A stretch of DNA of 64,000 nt from Omphiscola glabra (Eukaryota > Mollusca > Gastropoda > Lymnaeidae): positions 28,120,049-28,184,048 of the forward strand of contig OZ024801.1 in assembly GCA_964017045.1 (NCBI GenBank), read 5' to 3'. Below the pieces are notes generated by a model. The model was not told where the DNA came from. It ran no database searches and worked only from the letters and a program-made list of their open reading frames with translations. The first letter of the stretch is position 1. Every line of letters begins with the position of its first letter. The translations under genes and the position numbers were made by a program. Positions 1 to 15,193 of this stretch are shown one piece after another.

Positions 1-246
1 ATACACATGCACTCAGCAGCTAAAATAGTTTATAACTCAAAATTATTATGTATTGCCAAAAAGATATATAATTCATGGAAATAATGTAAGGGATCAGTCC
101 TTTGACCCACAGAATTTTAAATATAATTTCACATCTATTAATGACAAAATAAAATTGCTGCTTGTAAAATAGCCCGAAAGAAAGAAAGTGCTGGTACATT
201 ATAAATTGCAAAGGGGAGATTACATTAATAAATTGCTGCTACTGTA
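1..246. other. Left edge, AT-rich; probably part of the last RPS3 intron
   Basis: No exon, RNA gene or repeat is recognised here. The RPS3 exon at 2,723 ends in a donor and needs a further exon, and none is found here, so this stretch is inferred to be intronic. Confidence 0.4.
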
Positions 247-524
247 TTAACCCATTCGCAACTAACACCCCCTGAAATACTAAGCAAAGGGAGATCACTC
301 TCAAAAACATGCACCCCCCATGTTAAATAAAAATGTTTTTCAACAACTAAACATCAACTTAAAATTACAATACATACATTAAAAAATAGAAAATTGCATG
401 AGCTTTTTAAAAATGTATAGGTTTATATACTTTAATTGAAAAATATATTTTAAATAAATCCTGGAAAAAAAGTTTTCAAATTTACACAGATGTTTTTAAA
501 GCGTTGGCCCCCATTGTTTGTCTA

Positions 525-2288
525 TTATTGTTTAAGTGCTTCATGGAACTTCGAAAAGCAGTAGCCTTTGTGCAGGTGGACCTGGCATAAATGACAGCCT
601 GTTGTCGTTTCTCTGGTTCTACCGCTGTCCATTTTGTTGCCATCAACAGAGCACTGGTAGCATCTTCGTTTTCGGCCAGGCATTGGGCTCAACATATGCT
701 GACTGTTGTACGGGCTGCATCTGCCAGAGACAATTGGTGTGTCAGGTTGCCTGCATTGCGTAGCTCCAGTCAAAAGCTGGTCCAAAACAGCTTTTCTAAA
801 TAGAAGATGATTTTGGGCAGGAGAGTCTGCGGCATCTGTAGGTTTGGCGCTTTTCATTAAAAGAAAGCTGTTGACCATTGAGAGGTCTATCAGATACCAA
901 AAGACATACCTCCACCACTTCATGCTTGCTCTGCCCACAGGATAGTAGGCACGATGCTGGTCCGACAAGTCAACACCAAACATACCAGAATTGTAGTTCA
1001 CTACAGGCATTGGGATCTCTGTGTCCACCATTCCATGTTTCGACCTGCCAACACCAAACATACCAGAATTGTAGTTCACTACAGGCATTGGGATCTCTGT
1101 GTCCACCATTCCATGTTTCGACCTGCGTTGAACTGTGGTAACCACTGGGTCCGAATTCGTTGAAAGTATGCTGACTTGCCGTTTGTCAGTCCATTGTGTG
1201 GCAACCATTAGACCTTTCTGTTTAATTTTGACACTACCCTTCTTCTGTTTTGATTTGGGTAGTGGCCAGCCTTTTCTGTTAGGCCTAATGGTTGCACAGC
1301 TGTACGTCTTCCTTAGTAGGAGGTCCTCTGTAAGTTTGGGGGAGGAAAAGAAATTGTCAAAAAAAACTTCGTGATACCTATCCAGGTATGGTTCCATCAT
1401 GGACATAACCACATTATATCCTAGTCCATGTTCTGAGGGATTGGTACCTTTGCCAGTGTATACTTGAAAGTTCAGAATATAGCCGGTTTTGGCTTCTGCG
1501 CAGCACCAAATTTTGATGCCCCATGGCGTTGGCTTGTTGCTCAGGTACTGCTTGAAGGATAATCTTCCACGAAAACCGACCATTGCCTCATCTACGGACA
1601 GCTGTCGTTTCGGTTTATAAGCTGTTTGGCACGCACTCCTAATATGGTCCAGTAGTGGTCTCACTTTGAACAGTGGATCATAGTTCACACTATTTTTAGC
1701 TGGAACATTTTCACTGTTAGTGACATGAAAATATTGTCGTATTTTTTCATATCGGGTGCGCCCCATAACATCTGCTACTGCAGAGACCCTCCAAAGTTTG
1801 TCACTGGACCAGTACAATTTAGTAGTGGGCAATTTATGGAGCCCAAACATAATATTAATATATAAGAATTTATATATGTCCTCTTTCGTAACAGCCTTCC
1901 ACTGGGTGTCTTTTCGGCCCTTAGCAGTCTGTTGTTGATCAGCATATCTGTTGGTTTCCACGACAATAAGTTCCACCATGGCATCGGTCACAAATAGTTT
2001 GAAATAGTCTATTGGACTGCTTTCAATAGGAAGATTATGGATGCCACCTTCTATCTCACTAAACCTCTCCATTTGATCCGTTACACTGGTCAAATTGTCT
2101 GACCAAGACTCAGTGTCTTGGTCGCTAGATTCTGAGTCTAAATTTAATGCATGTTCATCAATATCAATGTCTGATTCATCTTCATTATCTGAATTATTAT
2201 CTACTTGATAATTAGAAGTGGAGGCAGCAATCAAAGAGTCGAGAAACTGAAATGCCATTGCAAAATAATTCACGTAAAACACGGTCAC
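525..2288 (-). CDS. piggyBac transposase (PGBD-like, DDE_Tnp_1_7)
   Basis: This single 587-codon frame encodes a piggyBac-type transposase, which cuts and pastes DNA at TTAA sites in the nucleus. An acidic N-terminus (residues about 28-80) precedes the DDE core. The three expected acidic residues are visible: D233 in SVDEAMVGFRGR, D311 in FFDNFFSS and D440 in GVDLSDQ. A Cys/His-rich C-terminal zinc domain follows from about residue 538 (CYQC, CHLC, HKGYC). The length is normal for the family. An exact 26-residue tandem duplication lies directly before the third Asp (DNA copies 971-1,048 and 1,049-1,126). The first copy ends FGVG and the second FGVD, so the catalytic Asp is kept once. Whether the enzyme tolerates the extra loop cannot be told. 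The start at 2,288 is the first ATG; a second ATG ten codons on (MAFQFLDS) is equally possible. Confidence 0.92.
   Translation of the reverse strand: MTVFYVNYFAMAFQFLDSLIAASTSNYQVDNNSDNEDESDIDIDEHALNLDSESSDQDTESWSDNLTSVTDQMERFSEIEGGIHNLPIESSPIDYFKLFVTDAMVELIVVETNRYADQQQTAKGRKDTQWKAVTKEDIYKFLYINIMFGLHKLPTTKLYWSSDKLWRVSAVADVMGRTRYEKIRQYFHVTNSENVPAKNSVNYDPLFKVRPLLDHIRSACQTAYKPKRQLSVDEAMVGFRGRLSFKQYLSNKPTPWGIKIWCCAEAKTGYILNFQVYTGKGTNPSEHGLGYNVVMSMMEPYLDRYHEVFFDNFFSSPKLTEDLLLRKTYSCATIRPNRKGWPLPKSKQKKGSVKIKQKGLMVATQWTDKRQVSILSTNSDPVVTTVQRRSKHGMVDTEIPMPVVNYNSGMFGVGRSKHGMVDTEIPMPVVNYNSGMFGVDLSDQHRAYYPVGRASMKWWRYVFWYLIDLSMVNSFLLMKSAKPTDAADSPAQNHLLFRKAVLDQLLTGATQCRQPDTPIVSGRCSPYNSQHMLSPMPGRKRRCYQCSVDGNKMDSGRTRETTTGCHLCQVHLHKGYCFSKFHEALKQ
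971..1126 (-). repeat. Exact 78-bp tandem duplication inside the transposase
   Basis: Two identical 78-bp copies (971-1,048 and 1,049-1,126) lie head to tail and add 26 codons in frame just upstream of the third catalytic Asp. Confidence 0.9.
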
Positions 2289-2540
2289 AAATTCACTAAG
2301 ATTAGACCGACTTCAACACCACGCAGCTTTCAAACCGTAAATGGTAGAGACATCCGTTTTTTTTTTAACGGAAGCAGCTCTATTCTCACTTCCTTAAAAT
2401 CCCAAAGCTATTCGCAAGGCAACAATGCTTCTCGCGATATCGTGTGTTATATGTACGTTGCTAGGCGTGATGGCGCATTCGGTCGCATTAGTAGCGAGGC
2501 GGGTATGTCGCATTTGGTCGCAATAGTAGCAAATGGGTTA

Positions 2541-6689
<4,149 letters not shown>

Positions 6690-6704
6690 GATTATTGACT
6701 CTTC

Positions 6705-6717
6705 AAAAAGGAAAGGG
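6705..6717 (-). promoter_or_regulatory. 5'TOP-like pyrimidine tract of RPS3
   Basis: On the minus strand CCCTTTCCTTTTT lies 15 nt upstream of the RPS3 ATG (6,687-6,689). Ribosomal protein mRNAs normally start in such a tract, which couples translation to mTOR. The true transcription start is not visible from sequence alone. Confidence 0.6.
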
Positions 6718-7400
6718 CCAACCCGGAAACGGAAAAGCCAGAAGTATTTTATAAATAAAAAGAAGGGAGGAATTGTAAACAATGTGAAGAAACAAATTAT
6801 ATTTAATTAACAGAAATATATTGTTCGTCACATTACACATGTTCAAAAAGGTTGAAGTGTTGTAGTTTGTTATCAAAGGAATAAAAACAATAAATAGCAT
6901 GCATACAATGCTGAATTTAGTAAACGAGAGGCTCTAGCTATTCAAAATTTGAGGTCCCATGCAATCACCCCCACCCCCGTGCACACACTGAGACACATAC
7001 ACACACACTTAATTATTTTGAAGGGGGAAAAAAACACGTTTGCACTTAAGCACACAATTCCAATCAAACTAAAAAAATATAACACATTTTTATTTGATTA
7101 GCTGCTGACATCAACCAAAATGAATAAGTTTTTATGTAACTGAAACGTAGACAAAGTGTGTAGTGACAACAAGAAACTAGCCCAGTTCAGTAACGGTAAA
7201 TAATATTTACATTTTAAATTTAAAAGGTTATTATTGGCTATTATTGCATTAAAAAACAGTTTACCCCTTGGAGGAAATTGCGTAGCTAGTATTGGTGCCC
7301 CCCCCCCCCCCCACCAACCACATCACAAATTACTATTCACTCGGTCAAAAAGGCCTCTCAATATATGGAAAAGGACAAAAAAAGAACCATTAAACTATTT
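6718..7400. other. RPS3 upstream region
   Basis: This stretch would contain the RPS3 promoter. No TATA box at a convincing spacing is seen. A poly-C run lies near 7,301-7,312. Confidence 0.4.
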
Positions 7401-7712
7401 AACGTCTCACATATGTCTGATCCCATAGAACGAACTTCTCACATATGTTAGTGGATTGTCTGATCACATTGAACTAACTTCTCAGTTAGTGGAATGTCTG
7501 ATCTCAAAGAACCAACTTCTCACATATGTTAGTGGATTGTCTGATCCCATAGAACAAACTTCTCATATATGTTAGTGGATTATCTGATCCCATAGAACAA
7601 ACTTCTCACATATGTTAGTGGATTATCTGATCCCATAGAACTAACTTCTCGCATATGTTAGTGGATTATCTGATCCCATAGAACTAACTTCTCGCATATG
7701 TTGGTGGATTAT
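7401..7712. repeat. Minisatellite, about 43-bp unit, about 7 copies
   Basis: The unit contains CACATATGTTAGTGGATT followed by GTCTGATCCCATAGAAC. Copies vary by substitution and by partial deletions near 7,398 and 7,480. Confidence 0.85.
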
Positions 7713-7908
7713 TTGATACCACTAGAAAAAACTTCTACAAAAGACGTGGTCTTGACCTGGGAACTGAGCCCCATTAAATTACTAATACATGATCATTTGA
7801 CCGGCTTGGTGTGGATAAACATATCCAATTCTGTGCGAATTTTAAACCCTAACCTCATTCTCCCTCGTATCGGCTCTGAGCAGCTGATTAAAGAGGCAAT
7901 ACGTGAAA

Positions 7909-8143
7909 GGCTGCACCTATTGGTACCCGGGTACCAGAATTGAGAGGTTGGGATTAAAAAACGATTTAAAATATTATTGTTAAGTTTTTAAGACAAAATG
8001 AGGTATCAAATGAAAGATAATTGAATGTACACTATACGTTTGTAATCTTAATTCTTCAGTTTTACTAAAATAAACTATACCACAAATGACACCCGAATAG
8101 CATTGAGTCTAATGGTACCCGGGTGCGAATGGCGGCGCTGCGT
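7909..8143 (+). repeat. Dispersed repeat with GGTACCCGGGT ends, copy 1
   Basis: Starts GGCTGCACCTATTGGTACCC and runs through a body with AAATGAGGTATCAAATGAAA. It ends in a module, 8,098-8,143, containing TAATGGTACCCGGGTGCG. A second copy, mostly reverse-complemented, lies at 49,531-49,781. No transposase is present, so it is probably a non-autonomous element. Confidence 0.7.
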
Positions 8144-8274
8144 AGCGACTTGCCGATGAACGGAAGTGCATCAAATCACACACAAAAAAACAAAACGACA
8201 ATTCTTTAATTATAGCTGGAACGTAAGATAAAACATATAAATGTATGCATTTGATTCAATATGCTTGTAGATAC

Positions 8275-8370
8275 CTTGAGTTTGCTATTTACGGACTCGG
8301 TATCTGATTCGTACTGTTCAGATGTATTGGCTATGGACGCCACAATTGTTTTACCGGTAGTGAGTTTATC
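8275..8370 (-). CDS. Candidate isolated coding exon, no homology recognised
   Basis: Preceded by a TTTTTTGCAG acceptor and followed by an AAG/GTATCT donor, this 96-nt stretch is open in phase 0 for 32 residues starting DKLTTGKTIVASI and rich in Ser, Thr and acidic residues. It lies 1.6 kb upstream of RPS3 on the same strand. It may belong to an undetected neighbouring gene or be a chance open stretch. I recognise no family. Confidence 0.22.
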
Positions 8371-8551
8371 CTGCAAAAAAATGGTTGAAAAAAACATAGT
8401 TTAGTAAATATTATGCGCGTCTTTTTTTTTGTGTGTGTGAAATGTTTATCTAATAGATTTGCCTAATGTTCATTTAAATCCTTTACGAGCACATGTTTAA
8501 GATCATTTTACTAATGAAAAATAGTTCTCTCTCTCTCACACTTTCTTCCTC

Positions 8552-9509
<958 letters not shown>

Positions 9510-10435
9510 CATCTGTCTGTCTGTCTGACTGCCTGCCTGCCTTTCTTTATATATCTATCTCATACACGCATATACAATCTCTCCCTCCACCTCTATCCCC
9601 CTCTATCACTCTTTCTTTCTGTCTCTCCATCACTCTCCCTTCCTTCCCCCCTCTCTCTCTCGCTCTTTATCCACTCTCTTTGTCTAGGTTCTTCTTAGTG
9701 GAACTCTTCTCCTCTTTAACGCGCGGTGGATGCCACGTCAGAGACGGTCTAATAATATTTGATCCTTGTTTCCTCTGTATATGGGCAGCTCATCTCCATT
9801 TCTGTCACATATTTTAGTATTCATGCACTATATAAAATATTTGCATATATATATATTATTTTGGTTGTCACGGTTGTGATTTGCGCTATTAACTGTGTAG
9901 AAGCATAGTGGCGTAGCTAGTGGTGGCGCTTCCCGGGGCGGGCTAAGTTATTTGCCGTCCCCTTACACGAAAAAAAAAAACACCCCACTCTGCAGATGGC
10001 TGACGATGTCAGCCCTAAATATAAAAGAAGTACGGCCCGGGTTCCTCCCTACCCCGCTGTGTAAAGGGAAAAGTTTGTGGATATTTAGGCATTATCCATA
10101 GTCACTAAAATCCCTTTAAGACCGTCACCAAATTTGGCACGGTCATACCCCCCCCCCCTGACAGATATATCTTTAAACCCTACTATACTGACTGATTATC
10201 CCCTCTGACTGATAGACGATACTGCTGGGTGCCGTCCATGGCTTGACATTTAAAAAGTTATGGAGTGGTACCGCGAATACACATTTGTTTTGTTTTATTT
10301 AATTAATGTATGTTAATTTTAAGTTCACGCTTATGTCTGTTAAATTCTATGTACAGCGTGGTGAGCCCAGCCCTAGGTTGGGGTACTACGCTATAAAAAA
10401 CGTCTTATAATAATAATCTTTCAGGCAGGGCCGGC
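9510..10435. other. Spacer with degraded repeat fragments
   Basis: A CT-rich tail of the microsatellite runs to about 9,690. A GTGGCGTAGCTAG end fragment of a MITE stands at 9,909. A tract at about 10,340-10,430 ends in TAATAATAAT and could be a SINE tail. No gene is seen. Confidence 0.4.
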
Positions 10436-10612
10436 CTTAGGCCACTGCAACCTATGCGGCCGCAATGGACCCCGCACTTTCATAGGCCCCGCCCCGAATT
10501 TATTTTCTAATACAAAATCTCAATTTTCACTTATTATCCTTATCCTCTACCCAGAATGGGCCCCGCGCAATCCGTTTCGCATAGGGCCCCGCAATTGTTA
10601 GGGTCGGCCCTG
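10436..10612 (+). mobile_element. hAT-type MITE, family A, copy 1
   Basis: Ends are CAGGGCCGGCC and, inverted, CAGGGCCGACC. Flanking octamers CTTTCAGG and CTTTAAGG match at 7 of 8, as expected for an aged 8-bp hAT target duplication. There is no coding capacity. Confidence 0.85.
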
Positions 10613-11077
10613 CTTTAAGGTGAAGTGTGATCAAAATCATTTCAGCCTAAAGGTTCTAAATTTAAAAAAAAAATCATCAATTTGAAAGAATTTTATTAGG
10701 AATATTTGCCGTACAGTGATTCAAAGTATAATATATGGTTCTGGGTATCTTTGGAATAATTGTTATATGAGGCGTTATAAAATAGTCAGCGAATGTACAT
10801 CATTTTTAAAAAAAACAACAACTCGTCAAATAAAAAAAAAATATGAAGCTATACTTATCGTATTTGTATCTATTCAATTTTCCTCAGAAAACAAAACCAA
10901 AAAAACCCACAAAAATCGGATAATTAATGGGAAAGTACTGAGTTATAAAAACCAAACAAATGCACATTTTCTTAAAACAAAGAAGCACGCAATCTCATTA
11001 CTGAAACTCGTAGGACGATCTGTTCTTTGGTTTAAAAACGTCTGTCTCTAACCAACTGGTGACCATCATCTGCTGCT
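10613..11077. promoter_or_regulatory. 5' flank of the acyltransferase-like gene
   Basis: AT-rich sequence directly upstream of a GC-rich reading frame. No splice acceptor is obvious just before the ATG and no TATA box at a firm spacing is recognised, so an upstream non-coding exon cannot be placed. Confidence 0.3.
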
Positions 11078-13711
11078 ATGAGTGTACATGGGTCTCACGT
11101 CAAGTTGGAACGAGAACATTCACATAGACGGTCTTCCACAAGAAGTTTCACCGGCATTCCCTTGCCGTCGATGGGTTACCGAAACCCTCTGCAGTCGGAC
11201 TACGATCTCTCGAAAAAAATTCTTGAACTTCGGATCAGACAAAGCTCCAGCGTCGTTGACGTCATGCCTCGTCTATCGATTGGCGGCCATAATGAAGTTG
11301 GTCACGCCATCGGCAAAAAAGTCGTGTTTGTCCTCGACAAGACGGATGCGGACAAAGGTCACAAGGACACCGGGTTCATCAACCGCTACATGTCGCTGTC
11401 CAGGATGATAACGAGGGAGTCCATCAAGTACGGCCTCGAACACAAAGAGAACCAGAGCATCGGGTCGTTCAACTCTATTATGACGACGATGTGGACCGAT
11501 CAGTCCGGGACCGATGGCGAGGCGCGCTCTTTAGGCCCGTCGGACGGCTCCGTGGTCGAGTCGGATGTGTTTTTCAGCGGGAAGCTGAGACACACCGCGG
11601 CGCCCGTGTTAGGTCGCCTGGACCACACCGAGTTGGCGAGACCGTACGAAGGAAAGACGCGACAAGCCAGCAGGGCCTCCAATACACCACTGTCGCCCAC
11701 AGACGTCTGGCCGTTTCCCTGGCTGGATTTCGAGGCGAGGGCTGGCTGTTTGTTCAAAGGCGGCGTATCTGGATTGACCTTCGCCAAACAAGGATCGCTG
11801 CCTAAGCTTCCCATTCCCGATCTGGGGAACTCACTCAAACAAGTTTTGACGTCACTGGAGCCATGCACGAGACCTGCCGAGTTCAAGCAGATCAAAAAAG
11901 CCGCGGAAGAGTTTGAAAACGGTGAAGGAAAAGTGTGCCAGAAGATCTTGGTAGAGTCCACCGAATCTGACAAACACTGGATAAAGTCCGCGCTTCCCAA
12001 CTACGGGCGGCTCTATTCGAGGCACGAGGCTCCAATTTTGAGCACGGGAATAGTCTCTCCTTTCATTTTCGACCTCTGGCCCCCGAAAAAAGATTCTCAG
12101 CTTGATCGGGCGGCCATACTGATCGACCTCGCCTTAGAATTCTGGCTACTCGTCAGAAAAGAAACCCTCCGGCCAGTGATGGATGCCAAGGGTCATCAGA
12201 TCTGCATGCATCAGTTCCGGAAGCTTTTCTCTTCAGCACGGATTCCGGGAAAGCCTTGCGACGCCACCTTCGCCCTGTTCCACACCGTTTCGGATCAAGA
12301 TGACACACCGAGGCATATTGTTGTCATTTACCGCGGTCAGATTTTCACCATGGACGTTGTCGACTCTCACAACGTCCCGATGCGACAGCTGACCATCCAA
12401 GCCAACCTGGAGCATATCGTGTACTCCGTGGACTGCGGCTTCGTGGAAATGGGCCCCGGGGTCGGATCTCTGACGTCAATGGACCGAGACGACTGGACGT
12501 GCGCGCGGGTCAGGCTGATGCAGACGGACGAGAACAACCGAGAGTGCCTCATGGTCATCGAGGAGGCCATATTCGTGCTCAGCCTCGACGCCGTCGTCTC
12601 CCACAACACCGACCTGCTGCCCCACGAGGCTATTTTTGGGGACGGATGCAACCGCTGGTACGACAAAAGCCTTAATTTTTACGTCTATAAAAATGGAGTG
12701 GTGACCATTAACGCAAACACGTCGCTAGTCGACGGATCGATGCTGGCGATTCTACTGCATTACATGCACCTGAGGATCCTGGAGGATACCGAGAAATGGG
12801 ACGACGATGTGGTCCAAAGTCTGAGCAAAACGGCCATCGCCTCCAGCGCCTCCGGCATGTTTGACGAATGGTTTACCCAGAAGTCGAAAAAGGCCAGCGA
12901 TACGTCGGATATCGTCCTGAACAGCAGAGTCAGCCTCAGCCCAAAACGATGGGGTTCACTGGACCCGGTGTCTATCCCAAGACAACTGCAGTTTACTATC
13001 GAGCCTGATGTACTGGAAAGTATCGAAGTCGCCGAGATGCATTTCTCGAACCTCGCCGCGTCCGTGGAGATAGCCACGTGCAAGTATGAAGAATACGAGG
13101 CTGGCGCATTCAGTTCGAGGGAGATCAACACCGACGCTTTCGCCCACATGGTTACTCATTTGGCCTTCTTCGCGATGTACTTCCGCATCGCTCCTATTGG
13201 ATCGAGGGTCAGCCTGAAGCGGTTCTACCACGGGCGCCATGAGATCATGAGCACGACTACCAACGAAATGGCCAACTGGGTCCGGATCATGAGGGACCCG
13301 AAGGCCGACGCGTCGCTGAAGAGAGAGAGCTTCTGGAAGGCGGAGAAGAGGCACAGGGAGCTGCTGAAAGACAACTGTTCCGGCCAGGGCTGTCACAACC
13401 ACATGGCGGCGCTCAGAGTTATAGCCCAGGACAACCTCGCAGAGACCCCGAGACTGTTTCAAGACGACTGCATCCCGTGGGGCGAGCGTTTCGAGATCTA
13501 CTCGGCCAGCCTCGGGGTCGGCTGCACGTCGTACGTGGCCGTCCTGCCCAGTTCCACCAAAGGTTACGGGCTGGGGTACTTTGTCGCCAACACCAAAATC
13601 ATCTACTGCGTGTCCTCGTGGAAAGAGGAGAGCTCGAAAAGCGCTAAGCTTTTTGCGGCCAGCCTGCACAACGCCTTGTCGTTTTTGAAGGAATTCATCT
13701 ACTCGTTATAA
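11078..13711 (+). CDS. Intronless choline/carnitine acyltransferase-fold protein, probable pseudoenzyme
   Basis: This 877-codon frame has no intron. Residues 1-240 are unrecognised and Ser/Arg-rich. From L241 (LPKLPIPDLGNSL) the sequence follows the choline/carnitine acyltransferase family: FRKLFSSARIPG (about 379-390), GDGCNRWYDKSLNFYVYKNG (about 522-541), RFYHGRHEIMSTTTNE (about 714-729) and a C-terminal YGLGYFVAN/SSWKEESSKSAKLF block. Active members carry Glu-His at the second family signature, the His being the general base. Here the aligned pair is N547-T548 (codons AAC ACG), inside INANTSLVDG, with D552-G553 kept. The STS motif appears as SAS in YSASLGVG. Acyl transfer is therefore unlikely, and a binding, regulatory or altered role is inferred. 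The frame is visibly GC-richer than its flanks. It could be a retrocopy that gained function. The ATG at 11,078 is the first in frame. Confidence 0.85.
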   Translation: MSVHGSHVKLEREHSHRRSSTRSFTGIPLPSMGYRNPLQSDYDLSKKILELRIRQSSSVVDVMPRLSIGGHNEVGHAIGKKVVFVLDKTDADKGHKDTGFINRYMSLSRMITRESIKYGLEHKENQSIGSFNSIMTTMWTDQSGTDGEARSLGPSDGSVVESDVFFSGKLRHTAAPVLGRLDHTELARPYEGKTRQASRASNTPLSPTDVWPFPWLDFEARAGCLFKGGVSGLTFAKQGSLPKLPIPDLGNSLKQVLTSLEPCTRPAEFKQIKKAAEEFENGEGKVCQKILVESTESDKHWIKSALPNYGRLYSRHEAPILSTGIVSPFIFDLWPPKKDSQLDRAAILIDLALEFWLLVRKETLRPVMDAKGHQICMHQFRKLFSSARIPGKPCDATFALFHTVSDQDDTPRHIVVIYRGQIFTMDVVDSHNVPMRQLTIQANLEHIVYSVDCGFVEMGPGVGSLTSMDRDDWTCARVRLMQTDENNRECLMVIEEAIFVLSLDAVVSHNTDLLPHEAIFGDGCNRWYDKSLNFYVYKNGVVTINANTSLVDGSMLAILLHYMHLRILEDTEKWDDDVVQSLSKTAIASSASGMFDEWFTQKSKKASDTSDIVLNSRVSLSPKRWGSLDPVSIPRQLQFTIEPDVLESIEVAEMHFSNLAASVEIATCKYEEYEAGAFSSREINTDAFAHMVTHLAFFAMYFRIAPIGSRVSLKRFYHGRHEIMSTTTNEMANWVRIMRDPKADASLKRESFWKAEKRHRELLKDNCSGQGCHNHMAALRVIAQDNLAETPRLFQDDCIPWGERFEIYSASLGVGCTSYVAVLPSSTKGYGLGYFVANTKIIYCVSSWKEESSKSAKLFAASLHNALSFLKEFIYSL

Positions 13712-14128
13712 GATCGCCGGTCGGGAGAGTGCGACAACAGCGTTTGGAACTTTCCATCTGCGCGCCATATTATTTGAAGGTACCGGTACACTTTTTTTTT
13801 TATATTAAAGTTAAAGCTTTAAAAAAAATAATTCCACTCGGTGTTTGAGCTGATTTTTTTTAAAAATTAAAACTATAAAAAAAAGTCTTTATTTAACTTG
13901 GCAAGCGTTGTTTCCACCCCCCACCCCAACTGTTCAAATGTGTTACAGCTTGATTACACATGTCGCTGATTGAGATACAGTGAACACATTTAGCACATTG
14001 GCTGGACATCTGTAGACAAAAAAATTTGCAAGTTATACCTGTGACGAATTTTCAAAAAAAAGATAAAAATGAAATGTTTACAATTATATGGAGATTGAAA
14101 TGTACAGGTTGAAAGTATGTAACGAAAC
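13712..14128. other. 3' flank of the acyltransferase-like gene
   Basis: An ATTAAA signal at about 13,804-13,809 lies some 95 nt after the stop, followed by short A runs, and could serve for 3' end formation. No other feature is seen. Confidence 0.4.
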
Positions 14129-14296
14129 CAGGGCCGGCCTTAGGCCATTGCAACCTATGTGGCCGCAGTGGGCCCCGCACTTTCATAGGCCCCGCGCGAA
14201 TTTATTTTCTATCACAAAATCTTAATTTTCACTTATTATCAGTGTTCCTACCCAGACTGGGCCCCGCGCAATCCGTTTCGCATAGGGTCGGCCCTG
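14129..14296 (+). mobile_element. hAT-type MITE, family A, copy 2
   Basis: Same ends and interior as the copy at 10,436. Flanking octamers are AACGAAAC and AACTAAAC (7 of 8). It carries a short internal deletion near the right end relative to the other copies. Confidence 0.85.
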
Positions 14297-14337
14297 AACT
14301 AAACTATATATTTTTATTTATTTATTTGGGGATGGGG

Positions 14338-14340
<3 letters not shown>

Positions 14341-14401
<61 letters not shown>
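14341..14401. repeat. (AT)n microsatellite
   Basis: About 30 uninterrupted AT dinucleotides. Confidence 0.97.
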
Positions 14402-14403
<2 letters not shown>

Positions 14404-14487
14404 TAAAAGCGACTTTCTATTTAAAGGTTGTCCGTTTATTTCATCATCTATTATTACTTTCCCTTTTTAATAAAATTTTCATTCAAT

Positions 14488-14639
14488 CAGAGGCGTAACT
14501 GGGTTTTTGGCGCCCTTGACTAATTTATTTTCTAAATAATAAAAATTAAAAAATTAGAGATTTAGCGGCGCCCTTTTGAACAGGCGCAGGTCGGCGCCCT
14601 TGGCAACTGCCCCAATGCCAAGCCGTTGTTACGCCCCTG
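14488..14639 (+). mobile_element. hAT-type MITE with perfect 8-bp duplication
   Basis: Ends CAGAGGCGTAAC and, inverted, CAGGGGCGTAAC. The flanking octamer CATTCAAT is identical on both sides (14,480-14,487 and 14,640-14,647). The interior repeats GGCGCCCTT. Confidence 0.88.
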
Positions 14640-14969
14640 CATTCAATCCTTTCTTTGTGACTTTATTTATTATTTGTATAGTAGAAACAGAAAAGAAAAG
14701 CTTGCTCGCGAAAGTGAACTAATTTAATTTATTTTAAAAATTATAATTATAAATATAAGCAATAGTTATATTAGAACTTTGCATTTTCAGTGAAAAGAGA
14801 ATATAGTGTCATTTTCGTTAACTAGTTATAAGAGTGTTGGACTGCGATTAAAGATTTCTTTCAAGCAGATTAATGAGACACTAACGATTTGTCTTTTTTT
14901 AAAAAACACACAACAAAAAAGAAAACAATATATGTTCAGCTCTAATAATGATAATACAGAATACAATGT

Positions 14970-14996
14970 AAACGTTTCGGCAAATGCCTTCATCAG
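14970..14996 (-). ncRNA. Hammerhead-ribozyme-like core, partial
   Basis: On the minus strand CTGATGA is followed by a GGC-ATTT-GCC hairpin and then GAAACG, matching the conserved core and stem II of a hammerhead ribozyme. Such motifs are spread by Penelope-like retroelements. A convincing helix III and cleavage site are not visible, so this may be a decayed copy. Confidence 0.35.
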
Positions 14997-15193
14997 TAAA
15001 AAGAAAAGAAAAACATTTATATAAGTATAAATTAAACTTGCATAATATGTAAACACACGTATCCTACCTAAACTGAGAGAAAAGAACAAATGTGGGGGCC
15101 CAAGTCTCTAACAAAAGCAAAGTTCAGACGAACGGAAAGGAAGGAGGTGGAAATAAAATTTAAAAAGTAAACAGGGAAAAAAAAAAAGACATT

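Noticed and set aside
12956..13669. 237-codon minus-strand frame, and other minus-strand frames under the acyltransferase gene
   Set aside because: Shadow of the plus-strand gene. The plus frame carries the family motifs.
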